The notes: generated by a model from the sequence alone, not told the origin. A DNA stretch of 42,133 bases from Candidatus Uhrbacteria bacterium (GCA_016219925.1 JACRJU010000008.1:1-42133), one strand, 5' to 3'. Shown: positions 1 through 7,222, counted from the first letter of the stretch. Numbers and translations are program-made.

Positions 1-118
1 CGCTCTGTTCTGAATCGTGCTCGTGGTTGTCGGACTCCTGAATCACTCATTCACTGGATTACGGCCTTTCTCTGGTTCCATCCGACAGTGAAATGTCGAC
101 CAAAGTTACCAACAGAAA
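1..118. other. Left edge, no confident gene
   Basis: No complete gene is visible here. On the minus strand an ATG at 48-50 opens a frame that stays open to the window edge for 16 codons, starting MSDSGVRQPR. It could be the start of a gene that runs off the window, but it has no clear ribosome binding site. I see no RNA gene or convincing terminator in this stretch. Confidence 0.3.
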
Positions 119-496
119 TTAAGCGTTAATGCCGCATATGAACAAGACGGTATACATGAGCACAAGCCACCGCATCCATACGCCAAGTTCACGGGCGAGC
201 GGTCCCATGTTCACGACGAGCGAAGTGCTCATGATGAGCATGATCACGAGAAGACCGAGGTTGAGGTGGTGCAGGATGATCCACAGCCCCGCGGAAGCGA
301 GACCAGCGGAGGCGAAACTCGCGCTGACGTCCTTCAGATTTGCTCGCGGTGGGGGCAGAAGAACCATGAGGAAGAAGACGGTGTTGACTATGACGACGCA
401 CAGCATTGGGTCACGCACGCCCAGAAAGCGGGTCGCGTAGAAGACCGCGAGGTTGAAGATGATGGTCACGGCGCATCCAAAACCGATTTGACGCAT
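119..496 (-). CDS. Small hydrophobic membrane protein, unknown function
   Basis: This encodes 125 residues that are mostly membrane helices. I see about four hydrophobic stretches, near residues 5-25, 28-47, 60-90 and 105-123, separated by short charged loops such as PPPRANLKD. A GGAG sequence lies seven bases before the ATG and supports the chosen start. It begins 35 bases after the MFS stop on the same strand, so the two are probably co-transcribed. I do not recognise a family. A role beside the transporter is possible but is only inferred from position. Confidence 0.65.
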   Translation of the reverse strand: MRQIGFGCAVTIIFNLAVFYATRFLGVRDPMLCVVIVNTVFFLMVLLPPPRANLKDVSASFASAGLASAGLWIILHHLNLGLLVIMLIMSTSLVVNMGPLARELGVWMRWLVLMYTVLFICGINA

Positions 497-531
497 GGCA
501 CGCTCCAGCGAATTTCTCGCGAACCATTATG

Positions 532-1737
532 CTAGTCGTCTTTTGGGGCTTCGTCAAGCGAAGGCGGAGTTTCTCGGATTCGCCACAGAAAGAAAAACAC
601 CGATCCCACTAGAAGAAAACTCCCACAGACGATCCACACGGTGCCGATCGTACCGGGAGTGTTAGGGGCATCCCGAATGGTGATCCAGACAACAAGCGGC
701 ACAACAGCAAACCCCACGCGTCCAAACAAAGACTGCAAAGAGCCAAAGGTGGCGCGGTATGAGGAGGAGACCCGGTGATGAACAAACGCGTCGGTGAGCG
801 GCTGAAACAATCCCCGGCCAAACTCGTGAATCATCACAGCTCCAATGGAGAGCAAGAGGCCGCCTGTCAGAGGGATGAGCAGAAGACCCAGTCCAGTCAG
901 AAGCAGGGCCAGCACGATGTGATGTGCTTCGTGGGAGGTCTTAACTGGAAGTCGGCGCACCAATAGCCCTGCAGGCAAACAGGTCAAATAAATGATGGCC
1001 CAAACCCACGACAGGCCGAGCGTCCCCACCTTGAGCTGGAAGTATGGCGTCCAAAAATGGTTGAAGGAAACAACAGCGCCAAAGAGAATAAGCGCCCCCA
1101 CCACCCATTTAAGCGCCCGGCTTCCACGCAGATGTTGCCAGCTCTTTGCAAAGGCCTCCCATTCTCCGATCCGTTCAAGCGGTTCGCCTTGCCCATCCAT
1201 TTTGATCGCACCGAATACCACGGCGGCAAGAGAGGTCACGATGACAGGCACCCAGATCAGTCGATAACTGATCAAGGCAAGCAAAGACCCACCCAGGCCA
1301 CCGATGATGAACAGAGCGGCTTTGATGATGGTCTCAGTCGCAAAGACGTGCCGAAGTTGGCCCGCGCGACCTTCGCGCTCAAGCGCGTCAGCGATCCACG
1401 CCTGCTGGGCGCCAGAAAGAAAGGCCATACCGATCGCAATAAGCCCTTCGGAAAACAAGGCACCCCAAATTCCAGATGCCAGCAGATAGGAAAGCCCACC
1501 GATCGCATGGAATACCGCGCCGGCTTTGAGCGAGTAGGCGCGAGATCGCCCGTCGGCGAGCATGCCGGTAGGGAGTTCGCTGACGATGATGACCGCCCAA
1601 AATAAAGCATTCACCAGGGCGACCTGCCCAAGGGTCAGCCCGATCGAGAGGAGAAAGGGAACGTATACAGTGACTGTGGCTCCGAGTCCCATCCCAATCA
1701 AGGCACTGAACGTGTAGTAGATGCGTGTTGCCGACAT
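532..1737 (-). CDS. Major facilitator superfamily transporter
   Basis: This encodes a 401-residue polytopic membrane protein of normal length for an MFS permease with twelve helices. The loop between helices 2 and 3 carries the family signature, here ELPTGMLADGRSRAYSLKAG, and the helix pattern repeats in two halves joined by a charged central loop near residues 180-200. MFS proteins move small solutes across the cytoplasmic membrane, driven by ion gradients; this subgroup often contains exporters, but the substrate cannot be read from the sequence. The start is supported by AGAGGAGCG just upstream. A strong minus-strand terminator at 1757-1784 ends the proS transcript only about 20 bases before this ATG, so this gene needs readthrough or a promoter that I cannot identify with confidence. 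Confidence 0.85.
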   Translation of the reverse strand: MSATRIYYTFSALIGMGLGATVTVYVPFLLSIGLTLGQVALVNALFWAVIIVSELPTGMLADGRSRAYSLKAGAVFHAIGGLSYLLASGIWGALFSEGLIAIGMAFLSGAQQAWIADALEREGRAGQLRHVFATETIIKAALFIIGGLGGSLLALISYRLIWVPVIVTSLAAVVFGAIKMDGQGEPLERIGEWEAFAKSWQHLRGSRALKWVVGALILFGAVVSFNHFWTPYFQLKVGTLGLSWVWAIIYLTCLPAGLLVRRLPVKTSHEAHHIVLALLLTGLGLLLIPLTGGLLLSIGAVMIHEFGRGLFQPLTDAFVHHRVSSSYRATFGSLQSLFGRVGFAVVPLVVWITIRDAPNTPGTIGTVWIVCGSFLLVGSVFFFLWRIRETPPSLDEAPKDD

Positions 1738-1749
1738 AATCGCTCCTCT

Positions 1750-1784
1750 GAAAAGAAACGACCCAGGGGTCTTCCCGGGTCGTT
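1750..1784 (-). terminator. Rho-independent terminator after the proS transcript
   Basis: On the minus strand AACGACCC at 1757-1764 pairs with GGGTCGTT at 1777-1784, and the stem is followed by TTCTTTTC. It ends transcription coming from proS and lies just before the MFS ribosome binding site. Confidence 0.75.
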
Positions 1785-1806
1785 TTGGAGCTGATACATG
1801 ATGCGA

Positions 1807-1878
1807 CTACACGATCAATGCCATGCCACACGGGAAATCGAAAACCATCGGGGCGTCGGTATCGACGCCGAAGGTCAT
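1807..1878 (-). CDS. Possible 23-residue peptide between proS and the terminator
   Basis: A tiny frame lies between the proS stop and its terminator. From the ATG at 1878 it encodes MTFGVDTDAPMVFDFPCGMA plus LIV, and it is preceded by AAGGAAATCTCT, a reasonable ribosome binding site. The frame also extends to an ATG at 1908, seven bases after proS, which would give 33 residues. I do not recognise it. Its place inside a transcribed unit and its binding site favour translation, but chance is possible at this length. Confidence 0.3.
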   Translation of the reverse strand: MTFGVDTDAPMVFDFPCGMALIV

Positions 1879-1915
1879 AGAGATTTCCTTGTAGCACCAG
1901 TTATTCATATCTGTA

Positions 1916-3208
1916 TTAAGCGTGCGCGGTTTTTGTCTTTCTGTCAAGGAAGGTCACCTCATTAATCTCCTCGATGATATCCGCAAGCTTCACGAATCGA
2001 CTCTGTGTTTCGCTTCGCTCTTTCCATTCGACTGATTCCTCTGCGAGTGTTTTCTCTGAAACCACAATGCGCAAAGGAATCCCAATCAAATCCGCATCAG
2101 CAAATTTTTCCCCTGCTCCTGCATCGCGGTCGTCCCAAAGCACCTCCACCCCACTCGCTTCAAGATCCTTTTCTAAAGACGCACACGTTTCTTCAATGTT
2201 CTCGCGCAAGGTCGCGTCTTTGCTCGACAACGAAATCAACTGCACCGCAAACGGAGCGGTCTGTTTAGGCCAAATCATCCCGCGCTCATCATGATGGACT
2301 TCCACAATCGAACCCATCACCCGCGAGGGGCCAATCCCGTAGCACCCCATCACCACTTCCATCATTTCATTGTTTGGCCCAGCGACCTTAAAACCAAACG
2401 CATCGGTAAAACGTGTTTTGAGAGGAAAGATGTTTCCCACTTCGATCGTTTTGATTTCTTCAATGATCCCTTTTTGACACGACGGGCAAGGGTCGCCCGC
2501 TTTCACTTCAGCAATTTCACGATTCTGCGCAAACCCGCAAGCACATCGATACACCAAATCTTCTCCATTTTCCGTCGCGACTTGAAACTCATGGCTGAAT
2601 TTGGAAAAAACTCCACCACCTGCTTCGACAATCATGGCGTCCAACCCGCACCGACGAAACACGTTCAAGTAGGCCTGTTTCGCCCGCTCATAAAATTGCA
2701 AAAAATCTTCTTCGCTTGTGTGAAAGCTGTACAAATCCTTCATGGAAAACTCGCGTCCACGCAATAAACCGGACTTAGCGCGCGGCTCATTGCGAAATTT
2801 GTCTTGAATCTGATAAACCGCCATGGGCAAATCTTTGTACGATCGGATGTACTGCTGCACAAGCGGGGTCACAACTTCTTCGTGTGTCGAACCGAGCGCA
2901 TACTCTTTCTCGCCATGTCCCTCAAGTTTGAACAGCACATCGATTTTGTCCCATCGTCCGGTCGTATCATAGATGTCTTTGGGGTGAAGCGCAGGCATGT
3001 AGATTTCTTGCGCGCCAAGAGCGTTCATTTCGCCGCGCACAATGTCCTGAATCTTTTTGAGCACGCGCAAGCCGAGTGGCAGATAGGTATAGACGCCGGC
3101 CATCAACTGGTTGATAAATCCAGCTTGCGTGAGCAAGCGAGCGTTGGTTGATTGAGCATCATGTGGAGCGGACTTGGTGGTTTTACCAAACAGGGTTGAG
3201 TATTTCAT
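1916..3208 (-). CDS. proS: Prolyl-tRNA synthetase, short form without the insertion domain
   Basis: This class II aminoacyl-tRNA synthetase charges tRNA-Pro with proline in the cytoplasm. The N-terminal half holds the catalytic core: motif 2 is visible as FRNEPRAKSGLLRGREFSMK near residues 138-157, and motif 3 ends in CYGIGPSRVMGS near residue 290. The C-terminal 120 residues resemble the anticodon-binding domain. At 430 residues it is well short of the roughly 570 of standard bacterial enzymes, and the spacing between motifs 2 and 3 leaves no room for the usual editing insertion. Its ATG overlaps the stop of the upstream aspartoacylase-like gene as ATGA, which implies coupled translation. 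There is no separate ribosome binding site. Confidence 0.95.
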   Translation of the reverse strand: MKYSTLFGKTTKSAPHDAQSTNARLLTQAGFINQLMAGVYTYLPLGLRVLKKIQDIVRGEMNALGAQEIYMPALHPKDIYDTTGRWDKIDVLFKLEGHGEKEYALGSTHEEVVTPLVQQYIRSYKDLPMAVYQIQDKFRNEPRAKSGLLRGREFSMKDLYSFHTSEEDFLQFYERAKQAYLNVFRRCGLDAMIVEAGGGVFSKFSHEFQVATENGEDLVYRCACGFAQNREIAEVKAGDPCPSCQKGIIEEIKTIEVGNIFPLKTRFTDAFGFKVAGPNNEMMEVVMGCYGIGPSRVMGSIVEVHHDERGMIWPKQTAPFAVQLISLSSKDATLRENIEETCASLEKDLEASGVEVLWDDRDAGAGEKFADADLIGIPLRIVVSEKTLAEESVEWKERSETQSRFVKLADIIEEINEVTFLDRKTKTAHA

Positions 3209-4092
3209 ACGGTTTTAGTCGCAAAGTAACACACGGGAGAATTGACCTTCCAGTGTTCTTTTATTTTAGGAAAAACGATGACCCCCTCATAAGGAGCGAA
3301 CACGGGTTCCTCACCGGCAAACCCGATAGTCTCGCCTTTCACAAAAGGTTCAAACGATGAGAGCCCTTTGCGGGGAGCGAAACGGAAACCATCTGTCGTG
3401 AGAAGAACCGCGCGCTCAAGTTCATAAAAAGTTTTATAAGGATAGGTTGGGCTCGGTTCTACGCCATCTTGGAGCATCCCTTGCTCGCGCAGAACGTTCA
3501 TGATCGAAACCATCACTTGCGGAACCCTCGCGAGATCGGTCGCTTGCCCGGCTTCATAACACATCCCGATCCCTCCGTTTTGATCCACAAAATCGTCCGT
3601 CGTGACCGGCTCTCCCCCCAGCACGAATCGCGGATCCGCGAGCACGAGTTCGCAATCAAACCATTTGTACAACTGGACATGACGCGGAGTCGCACGCCCA
3701 CAGATGAGCGGGGCGGATGGCTTGTTGGTCGAATGAATGTCCAGAGAAAAATCGGCCTTTGCCAACAGAGGCGCCAACGTCTTGGCCCGATCATCTTCAG
3801 CACTCCCATCACTCACGCGCGTCAGAACGTCTGAAGTAAATCGCCGATTCAAATCCGCGTGCTGTGAAGAACCGCGCATTCCTTTTTCAACCGCTCGTGG
3901 GTTTCCCATCATGAAAAAAACGGTTCCTCGAGCTAAAGAGAGCTGGTGGTTCTCCCCCATCTGAACAAACCTGTGGATCATCTCAATGCCAGTCATTTCA
4001 TTTCCGTGTGTCCCTCCAATGACGCAAACCACAGGCCCTGTTTCTGGAGCCGATAATTGCCAGACCTGCTGTGCCACCTGATCGAAGGCCAT
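3205..4092 (-). CDS. Succinylglutamate desuccinylase/aspartoacylase family protein
   Basis: This is a zinc carboxypeptidase-like deacylase of the AstE/AspA family, which removes acyl groups from amino acids. The zinc motif is GGTHGNEMTGIEMI, with His and Glu ligands, about 25 residues after the start, and the third ligand lies in LDIHST. A longer frame runs upstream to 4242, but its first 50 codons contain a good minus-strand promoter (-35 at 4125-4130, -10 at 4102-4107), so translation must start at the ATG at 4092, giving MAFDQVAQQV and 295 residues. The -10 is only nine bases from that ATG, so the mRNA should be nearly leaderless. The stop overlaps the proS start by four bases. The true substrate is unknown. 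Confidence 0.85.
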   Translation of the reverse strand: MAFDQVAQQVWQLSAPETGPVVCVIGGTHGNEMTGIEMIHRFVQMGENHQLSLARGTVFFMMGNPRAVEKGMRGSSQHADLNRRFTSDVLTRVSDGSAEDDRAKTLAPLLAKADFSLDIHSTNKPSAPLICGRATPRHVQLYKWFDCELVLADPRFVLGGEPVTTDDFVDQNGGIGMCYEAGQATDLARVPQVMVSIMNVLREQGMLQDGVEPSPTYPYKTFYELERAVLLTTDGFRFAPRKGLSSFEPFVKGETIGFAGEEPVFAPYEGVIVFPKIKEHWKVNSPVCYFATKTV

Positions 4093-4101
4093 AACGCAGT
4101 T

Positions 4102-4130
4102 ATCATAAAGAAAAACCTTGCGAGTTTCAA
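4102..4130 (-). promoter_or_regulatory. Promoter of the AstE-like/proS operon, near-leaderless
   Basis: On the minus strand TTGAAA (4125-4130) and TATGAT (4102-4107) are 17 bases apart. Only nine bases separate the -10 from the ATG at 4092, so transcription would begin about three bases before the start codon. There is no Shine-Dalgarno. Confidence 0.8.
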
Positions 4131-4154
4131 ACGGCCGTGATAAAAAAGAGAGGT

Positions 4155-4208
4155 ATGTTACGTGTCGCCATGACAAAAAAGGCCAAGAAGGACTGCCCGG
4201 ACGGGTAG
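4155..4208 (+). CDS. Possible 17-residue leader peptide
   Basis: A tiny plus-strand frame encodes MLRVAMTKKAKKDCPDG. A possible promoter, TTGCGA at 4118-4123 and TAAAAA at 4141-4146 with 17 bases between, ends eight bases before this ATG, as in the near-leaderless genes elsewhere in the window. It is followed by a 9-bp hairpin, a terminator and then a frame with a strong ribosome binding site. That order resembles an attenuator leader, but the frame is short and the -10 is weak, so I report it with low confidence. Confidence 0.2.
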   Translation: MLRVAMTKKAKKDCPDG

Positions 4209-4213
4209 GTTTC

Positions 4214-4242
4214 TTGGTTTGCGTCACGTGCATGCAAACCAA
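4214..4242. repeat. Inverted repeat of 9 bp
   Basis: TTGGTTTGC at 4214-4222 is perfectly complementary to GCAAACCAA at 4234-4242, with an 11-base loop. It could form a hairpin in RNA from either strand, directly next to the terminator at 4244-4267. Confidence 0.7.
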
Positions 4243-4243
4243 A

Positions 4244-4276
4244 GGGCCGATCCGTCAGGATCGGTCCTTTTGTTTT
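4244..4276 (+). terminator. Terminator hairpin, better on the plus strand
   Basis: GGGCCGATCC (4244-4253) pairs with GGATCGGTCC (4258-4267) around the loop GTCA, with one G-U pair. On the plus strand it is followed by TTTTGTTTT. On the minus strand it is followed by TTTGGTTT, a weaker tail, but it could still end the minus-strand transcript from the promoter at 4578-4606. Confidence 0.75.
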
Positions 4277-4297
4277 CTCTCACCTTCAGGAGGCCCC

Positions 4298-4513
4298 ATG
4301 AACGATATCGTCTACCTTTCCGGTCCCGAACTGCTTACGCTCAATGGACGCTGGTACACCCAGGTCGAGGCAATCACTCGACAGGAAGTTCACCTGCTTC
4401 CCAAGACACGCCATGAACTAGAACCGGCGGCGCGTTGCCGCGAACTGGTACCACAGTGCAGCTTGCGCCACCTTGCCGGACAGGAACTCGTAGGCTTTCA
4501 TGTTTCCTCCTGA
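4298..4513 (+). CDS. Hypothetical 71-residue protein
   Basis: The frame starts MNDIVYLSGPELLTLNGRWY and is preceded by AGGAGGCCCC directly before the ATG, the same ten bases that precede the zinc-ribbon gene at 18492. That match is the best reason to think it is translated. No promoter is visible between the terminator at 4244-4276 and the ATG, so expression would need readthrough. Its 3' half lies opposite a 27-residue frame on the other strand that has a much better promoter. I do not recognise the protein. One strand of this locus may be antisense to the other rather than both coding. Confidence 0.4.
   Translation: MNDIVYLSGPELLTLNGRWYTQVEAITRQEVHLLPKTRHELEPAARCRELVPQCSLRHLAGQELVGFHVSS
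4418..4501 (-). CDS. 27-residue peptide with a strong promoter and ribosome binding site
   Basis: The peptide reads MKAYEFLSGKVAQAALWYQF then AATRRRF, with a hydrophobic middle and a basic C-terminus. It is preceded by AGGAGGAAAC and the ATG, an almost ideal ribosome binding site. A consensus-like promoter lies 76 bases upstream at 4578-4606. The 76-base leader can form a hairpin of CCTCCAT with ATGGAGG. The transcript would run through the antisense of the 4298 frame to the hairpin at 4244-4267. I know no homologue. A small membrane-active peptide, an antisense control RNA, or both are open possibilities. Confidence 0.5.
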   Translation of the reverse strand: MKAYEFLSGKVAQAALWYQFAATRRRF

Positions 4514-4577
4514 ATGACTCTCTCGAGCCGATGCGGCCAGAGGCCTGTTGACTCCTCCATCCAATGGAGGCGCCGCA

Positions 4578-4606
4578 AGTGTATCTCTTTTTTTCAAAAA
4601 TGTCAA
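4578..4606 (-). promoter_or_regulatory. Strong sigma70-type promoter for the 27-residue peptide
   Basis: On the minus strand TTGACA (4601-4606) and TACACT (4578-4583) are separated by exactly 17 bases. The match to the consensus is among the best in the window. It points toward the frame at 4501. Confidence 0.85.
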
Positions 4607-4860
4607 CAATTCTTTGATTTCGTTGATTGAATCCTTGACGCCAAGCCAAAGACATGTTCCAATAGTACCGGGCGGCTCGATCCCTACGAACTCCAAACAC
4701 TCCCTCAAAGCATCCCCCCAATTCGTGCGCGGTGAGCAACGCTACGCACGTCAAACTCGTCGTGTTCAACGCTTCGCCACGGTCGCTCTCATCGTTAGGG
4801 AGTGATGGCGGCCTGCTTGCATGCAACGAAGAAGCATCACGACGACTCTCCTATTAGGAC
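4607..4860 (-). pseudogene. Possible decayed gene fragment
   Basis: No intact gene is seen here. On the minus strand, from about 4736 to 4575, one frame without an ATG reads like real protein (NWGDALRECLEFVGIEPPG and onward through SINEIKELLTFLKKR). A second frame just upstream reads SLTCVALLTAHELGG. The two join near 4725 as if one gene had suffered a frameshift. The promoter for the 27-residue peptide lies inside this stretch. Chance cannot be excluded, so confidence is low. Confidence 0.25.
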
Positions 4861-4866
4861 CGCTCA

Positions 4867-4903
4867 AACCCCCTTCCATTCTCTCGGTTCGGGGTCTTTT
4901 TTT
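4867..4903 (+). terminator. Possible terminator beside the ZIP gene
   Basis: ACCCC near 4868-4872 can pair with GGGGT at 4891-4895 and is followed on the plus strand by CTTTTTTTATC. The stem is only five pairs with a long loop. On the minus strand the tail is poor, so it is a weak candidate for the end of the ZIP transcript. Confidence 0.3.
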
Positions 4904-5513
4904 ATCTCACCGCATTTTGAAAAAACATCAAACCCACACTCACACACAAAAAGACCAGCTGCAAAAGAGACTTTCTTTTCCAAAAACTGGCCAAGCCAAC
5001 GAAAATAAAAGCTCCGCCAGAAAAAGCAAGCGCAACCGGGAGGATGAGATGAAAATTTGGAAGGAACCAGAGCGTGACACCCAGGCTTGCGTAGAGGAGA
5101 ATAAAACCCACAATAGAGATGCGAAGAGAATGACGGGTTGTGGAACCAGCCCCTTTCATCAAGGCCATGGCCGCAAAAAATTCCGGAAGGATATGAAGGG
5201 TCATGGCGACAAAAATCAGACTACCAAACGTTTGTGAAATGCTGAAAGACAGCCCGGTAACCAAGCCTTCTAAAACCGAATGAAACCACAAGGCTAGGGC
5301 AGTCAAAAAAGGCAGAGCTGGCTGTTTGAACTTTGGTAAAATACGTTTGATAGCCCACCAGACAAGGTAACCTGCCAGCATCCATAGGATCGTTTGAATG
5401 ATCCCGAGGTCTTTGCTGGCCTCCGGCAAAACATCAAAAAAAGCTCCACCGATAAAAATCCCAGCGGCCAACGAGACGAGGAAGTCTGTGTTGAAACGTG
5501 ATGCGGAAGACAC
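4902..5513 (-). CDS. ZIP-family divalent metal transporter
   Basis: This encodes a 203-residue polytopic membrane protein of the ZIP family, which carries zinc, iron or other divalent metals into the cytoplasm. The diagnostic metal-site motifs are both present: HSVLEGLVTG in one helix near residue 88 and HILPEFFAAM in the next near residue 117. About eight hydrophobic segments are visible, which is the normal number, although the protein is shorter than many members because the His-rich loop is absent. The frame starts with GTG at 5513. An extended -10 (TGTTATCAT, minus strand, 5539-5547) lies 25 bases upstream. It stands as a single gene between the tiny-ORF locus and the tRNA pair. The metal cannot be deduced. 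Confidence 0.85.
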   Translation of the reverse strand: MSSASRFNTDFLVSLAAGIFIGGAFFDVLPEASKDLGIIQTILWMLAGYLVWWAIKRILPKFKQPALPFLTALALWFHSVLEGLVTGLSFSISQTFGSLIFVAMTLHILPEFFAAMALMKGAGSTTRHSLRISIVGFILLYASLGVTLWFLPNFHLILPVALAFSGGAFIFVGLASFWKRKSLLQLVFLCVSVGLMFFQNAVR

Positions 5514-5560
5514 AAAACGGCGTTGTTAAGTCTGTTTAATGATAACACGAGTTGAATCAA

Positions 5561-5590
5561 AAAACCTGTCACGCGGAGCGACGGGTTTTA
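5561..5590 (-). terminator. Terminator after tRNA-Lys
   Basis: On the minus strand AACCCGTC pairs with GACAGGTT (plus coordinates 5563-5587, one mismatch) and is followed by TTTTG. It lies 12 bases after the tRNA-Lys CCA end. Confidence 0.7.
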
Positions 5591-5601
5591 TATATCTGTT
5601 T

Positions 5602-5676
5602 TGGTGCGCCGGGAGGGATTCGAACCCACGACCAAGAGATTAAGAGTCTCCTGCTCTACCCCTGAGCTACCGGCGC
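5602..5676 (-). tRNA. tRNA-Lys (anticodon CTT)
   Basis: The minus strand folds as a complete cloverleaf with acceptor GCGCCGG/CCGGCGC, a GCTC/GAGC D-stem and the anticodon loop CTCTTAA, giving anticodon CTT. The T-loop is TTCGAAT. The 3' CCA is encoded. The T-stem has one U-U mismatch at the second pair. It is divergent from tRNA-Arg, about 90 bases away. Confidence 0.95.
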
Positions 5677-5764
5677 ATAATGCTCATACATCTCATTTAC
5701 AACGCCACAATTCTGCCAGATACATTGACAGGAGTCAATATTTTCAGTAGCATTTGCGCGTTGG

Positions 5765-5841
5765 GCGGGCGTAGCTCAGTTGGATAGAGCATCTGTCTTC
5801 GGAACAGAGGGCCGGGGGTTCAAATCCCTCCGCCCGCACCA
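5765..5841 (+). tRNA. tRNA-Arg (anticodon TCG)
   Basis: The plus strand folds as a cloverleaf with acceptor GCGGGCG/CGCCCGC and the anticodon stem TCTGT/ACAGA around the loop CTTCGGA, giving anticodon TCG for CGN codons. The T-loop is TTCAAAT and CCA is encoded at 5839-5841. Confidence 0.95.
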
Positions 5842-5842
5842 C

Positions 5843-5878
5843 AAAAACCCCATGGCACGTGTCATGGAGTTTTTGTTT
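5843..5878. terminator. Bidirectional terminator between tRNA-Arg and rnc
   Basis: AAAAAC and CCATG (5843-5854) pair with CATGG and GTTTTT (5863-5875) around the loop GCACGTGT. Runs of T follow on both strands, so it can end tRNA-Arg on the plus strand and the rnc operon on the minus strand. Confidence 0.8.
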
Positions 5879-5883
5879 CTCGT

Positions 5884-6579
5884 TTACCAATCTTTTTCTT
5901 TAAGAGCCGCTTCAGCGGCGGCAACCTGCGCTTCGTGCTTGGATGTCCCGAGCCCTGTGGCCACCAAATCCTTGCCCAGATACACGCCGACTTCGAAACG
6001 CTTCGCGTGATCCGGCCCCTCCTCTGACAACACCTTATACGAAGGCGTCACGTTCACATGCTCTTGAGCCGCCTCTTGAAATCGACTCTTGGGATCAATA
6101 TAAAGCCGCTCTTTGAGCACGCGCGGAAGTTCGCTCAAGACGCGCTGTTCGATAAAAACTTTGGACCCGTCCCATCCTTTGTCCAAATAGATCGCCCCGA
6201 TAATCGCTTCAAACGCATTAGCTAAAATATACTTGCGGGCTTTGGAATCGCTGTCTTTTGACTCTCCGCGCGACAAGTGCAAATACGGTTCGATCTCAAG
6301 CAGTCGGCACAAATCGGACAACATATCCGCATTGACCAAAGCCGCTCGCCAGTTTGTCAGCTCCCCTTCTGGATTTTCGTAATTCAGGTACAAATGTTCT
6401 GTCACGACCAGTTCGAGCACCGCGTCTCCCAAAAACTCCAGCCGTTCATTGTGGCCGAGCGGAAAATCGGGATGTTCGTTTAGGTATGACCGATGAACAA
6501 GCGCCTGTCGTAACGTGTCTTTGTTGCCAAACGTGACACCAAGCGTCTGTTCCAAGTCCTCAAGTTGTTCTTTGGGCAT
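5884..6579 (-). CDS. rnc: Ribonuclease III
   Basis: This endonuclease cuts double-stranded RNA, including rRNA precursors. The 231 residues show the catalytic domain with the signature NERLEFLGDAVLELVVTEHL near residues 43-62, holding the metal-binding Glu and Asp, and a second acidic site in NAFEAIIGAIYLDKG near residues 120-134. The C-terminal 70 residues are a double-stranded-RNA-binding domain ending in the usual Ala-rich helix. Length and domain order are normal. It starts two bases after nusB ends and is the last gene of the minus-strand block, before the shared terminator at 5843-5878. Together with nusB it fits an rRNA-maturation operon. Confidence 0.95.
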   Translation of the reverse strand: MPKEQLEDLEQTLGVTFGNKDTLRQALVHRSYLNEHPDFPLGHNERLEFLGDAVLELVVTEHLYLNYENPEGELTNWRAALVNADMLSDLCRLLEIEPYLHLSRGESKDSDSKARKYILANAFEAIIGAIYLDKGWDGSKVFIEQRVLSELPRVLKERLYIDPKSRFQEAAQEHVNVTPSYKVLSEEGPDHAKRFEVGVYLGKDLVATGLGTSKHEAQVAAAEAALKEKDW

Positions 6580-6581
6580 AA

Positions 6582-7037
6582 TTACGTTGTTGGATTTTTA
6601 TCAACTTCTTTGATTTCTCCTTTTACGACCATTTCCTTAAACACGGCTCCGAGCACGCCATTAACGAACTTCCCCGAGGATGGTCCGCCAAATCCTTTGG
6701 CCAGTTCAATAGCTTCATTGATCGCCACCTTCGCCGGAATCGCATCGGAAAATTTCAACTCATAAACCCCGAGCCGTAAGATGTTGCGATCAACAATGGA
6801 GAGCATCTCAAACGGCCAGTCGGGCGCGAAACGTATGATGATGTCGTCTATCTCCGTCCGATTCTTGATGACCCCGTTCACAAGCGTTTCAATAAATCCT
6901 TCGTCATCAAACTGCGGAGCAAACTCCACACGATTGAACGCCATAATCTCTGACATCTTTCCTTCAGGCATGCCTAAAAAGTCCCACTGATACAGTGACT
7001 GCATGGCGATCGTGCGGGAAAGATGGCGGTTGGACAT
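6582..7037 (-). CDS. nusB: Transcription antitermination factor NusB
   Basis: NusB binds boxA RNA with ribosomal protein S10 and supports antitermination on rRNA operons. The protein is all-helical, with the typical start [20 protein letters not shown] and the C-terminal signature [20 protein letters not shown] followed by KFVNGVLG. The frame is open further upstream, but those extra residues overlap rpmF and do not resemble NusB, so I place the start at 7037, giving 151 residues. No ribosome binding site is visible. The gene lies between rpmF and rnc on the same strand with very short gaps. Confidence 0.92.
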   Translation of the reverse strand: MSNRHLSRTIAMQSLYQWDFLGMPEGKMSEIMAFNRVEFAPQFDDEGFIETLVNGVIKNRTEIDDIIIRFAPDWPFEMLSIVDRNILRLGVYELKFSDAIPAKVAINEAIELAKGFGGPSSGKFVNGVLGAVFKEMVVKGEIKEVDKNPTT

Positions 7038-7066
7038 AAAGAAAGGACGAAAAGAGCGGAAAGGTT

Positions 7067-7222
7067 TTAGGCCTTGTAGGCCCCACAGGATGGACAGGCG
7101 CGGTGAGACATCTTGGGAGCGTTGCAGGCTTTGCACACGCCGGGGGCTTTGGCCTTGAGCGCATCATGCGATCGGCGGCGTCGGCCGGAAGCATTGGATT
7201 TTTTTCTGGCTGGAACTGGCAT
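7067..7222 (-). CDS. rpmF: 50S ribosomal protein L32
   Basis: This 51-residue protein starts [20 protein letters not shown], the conserved basic start of bL32, and carries the zinc-ribbon cysteines as CKAC and CPSC in its C-terminal half. It is a structural protein of the large ribosomal subunit. It sits between gyrA and nusB on the same strand. The upstream gap of 48 bases contains short direct repeats of AGTTAGA of unknown meaning. Confidence 0.95.
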   Translation of the reverse strand: MPVPARKKSNASGRRRRSHDALKAKAPGVCKACNAPKMSHRACPSCGAYKA

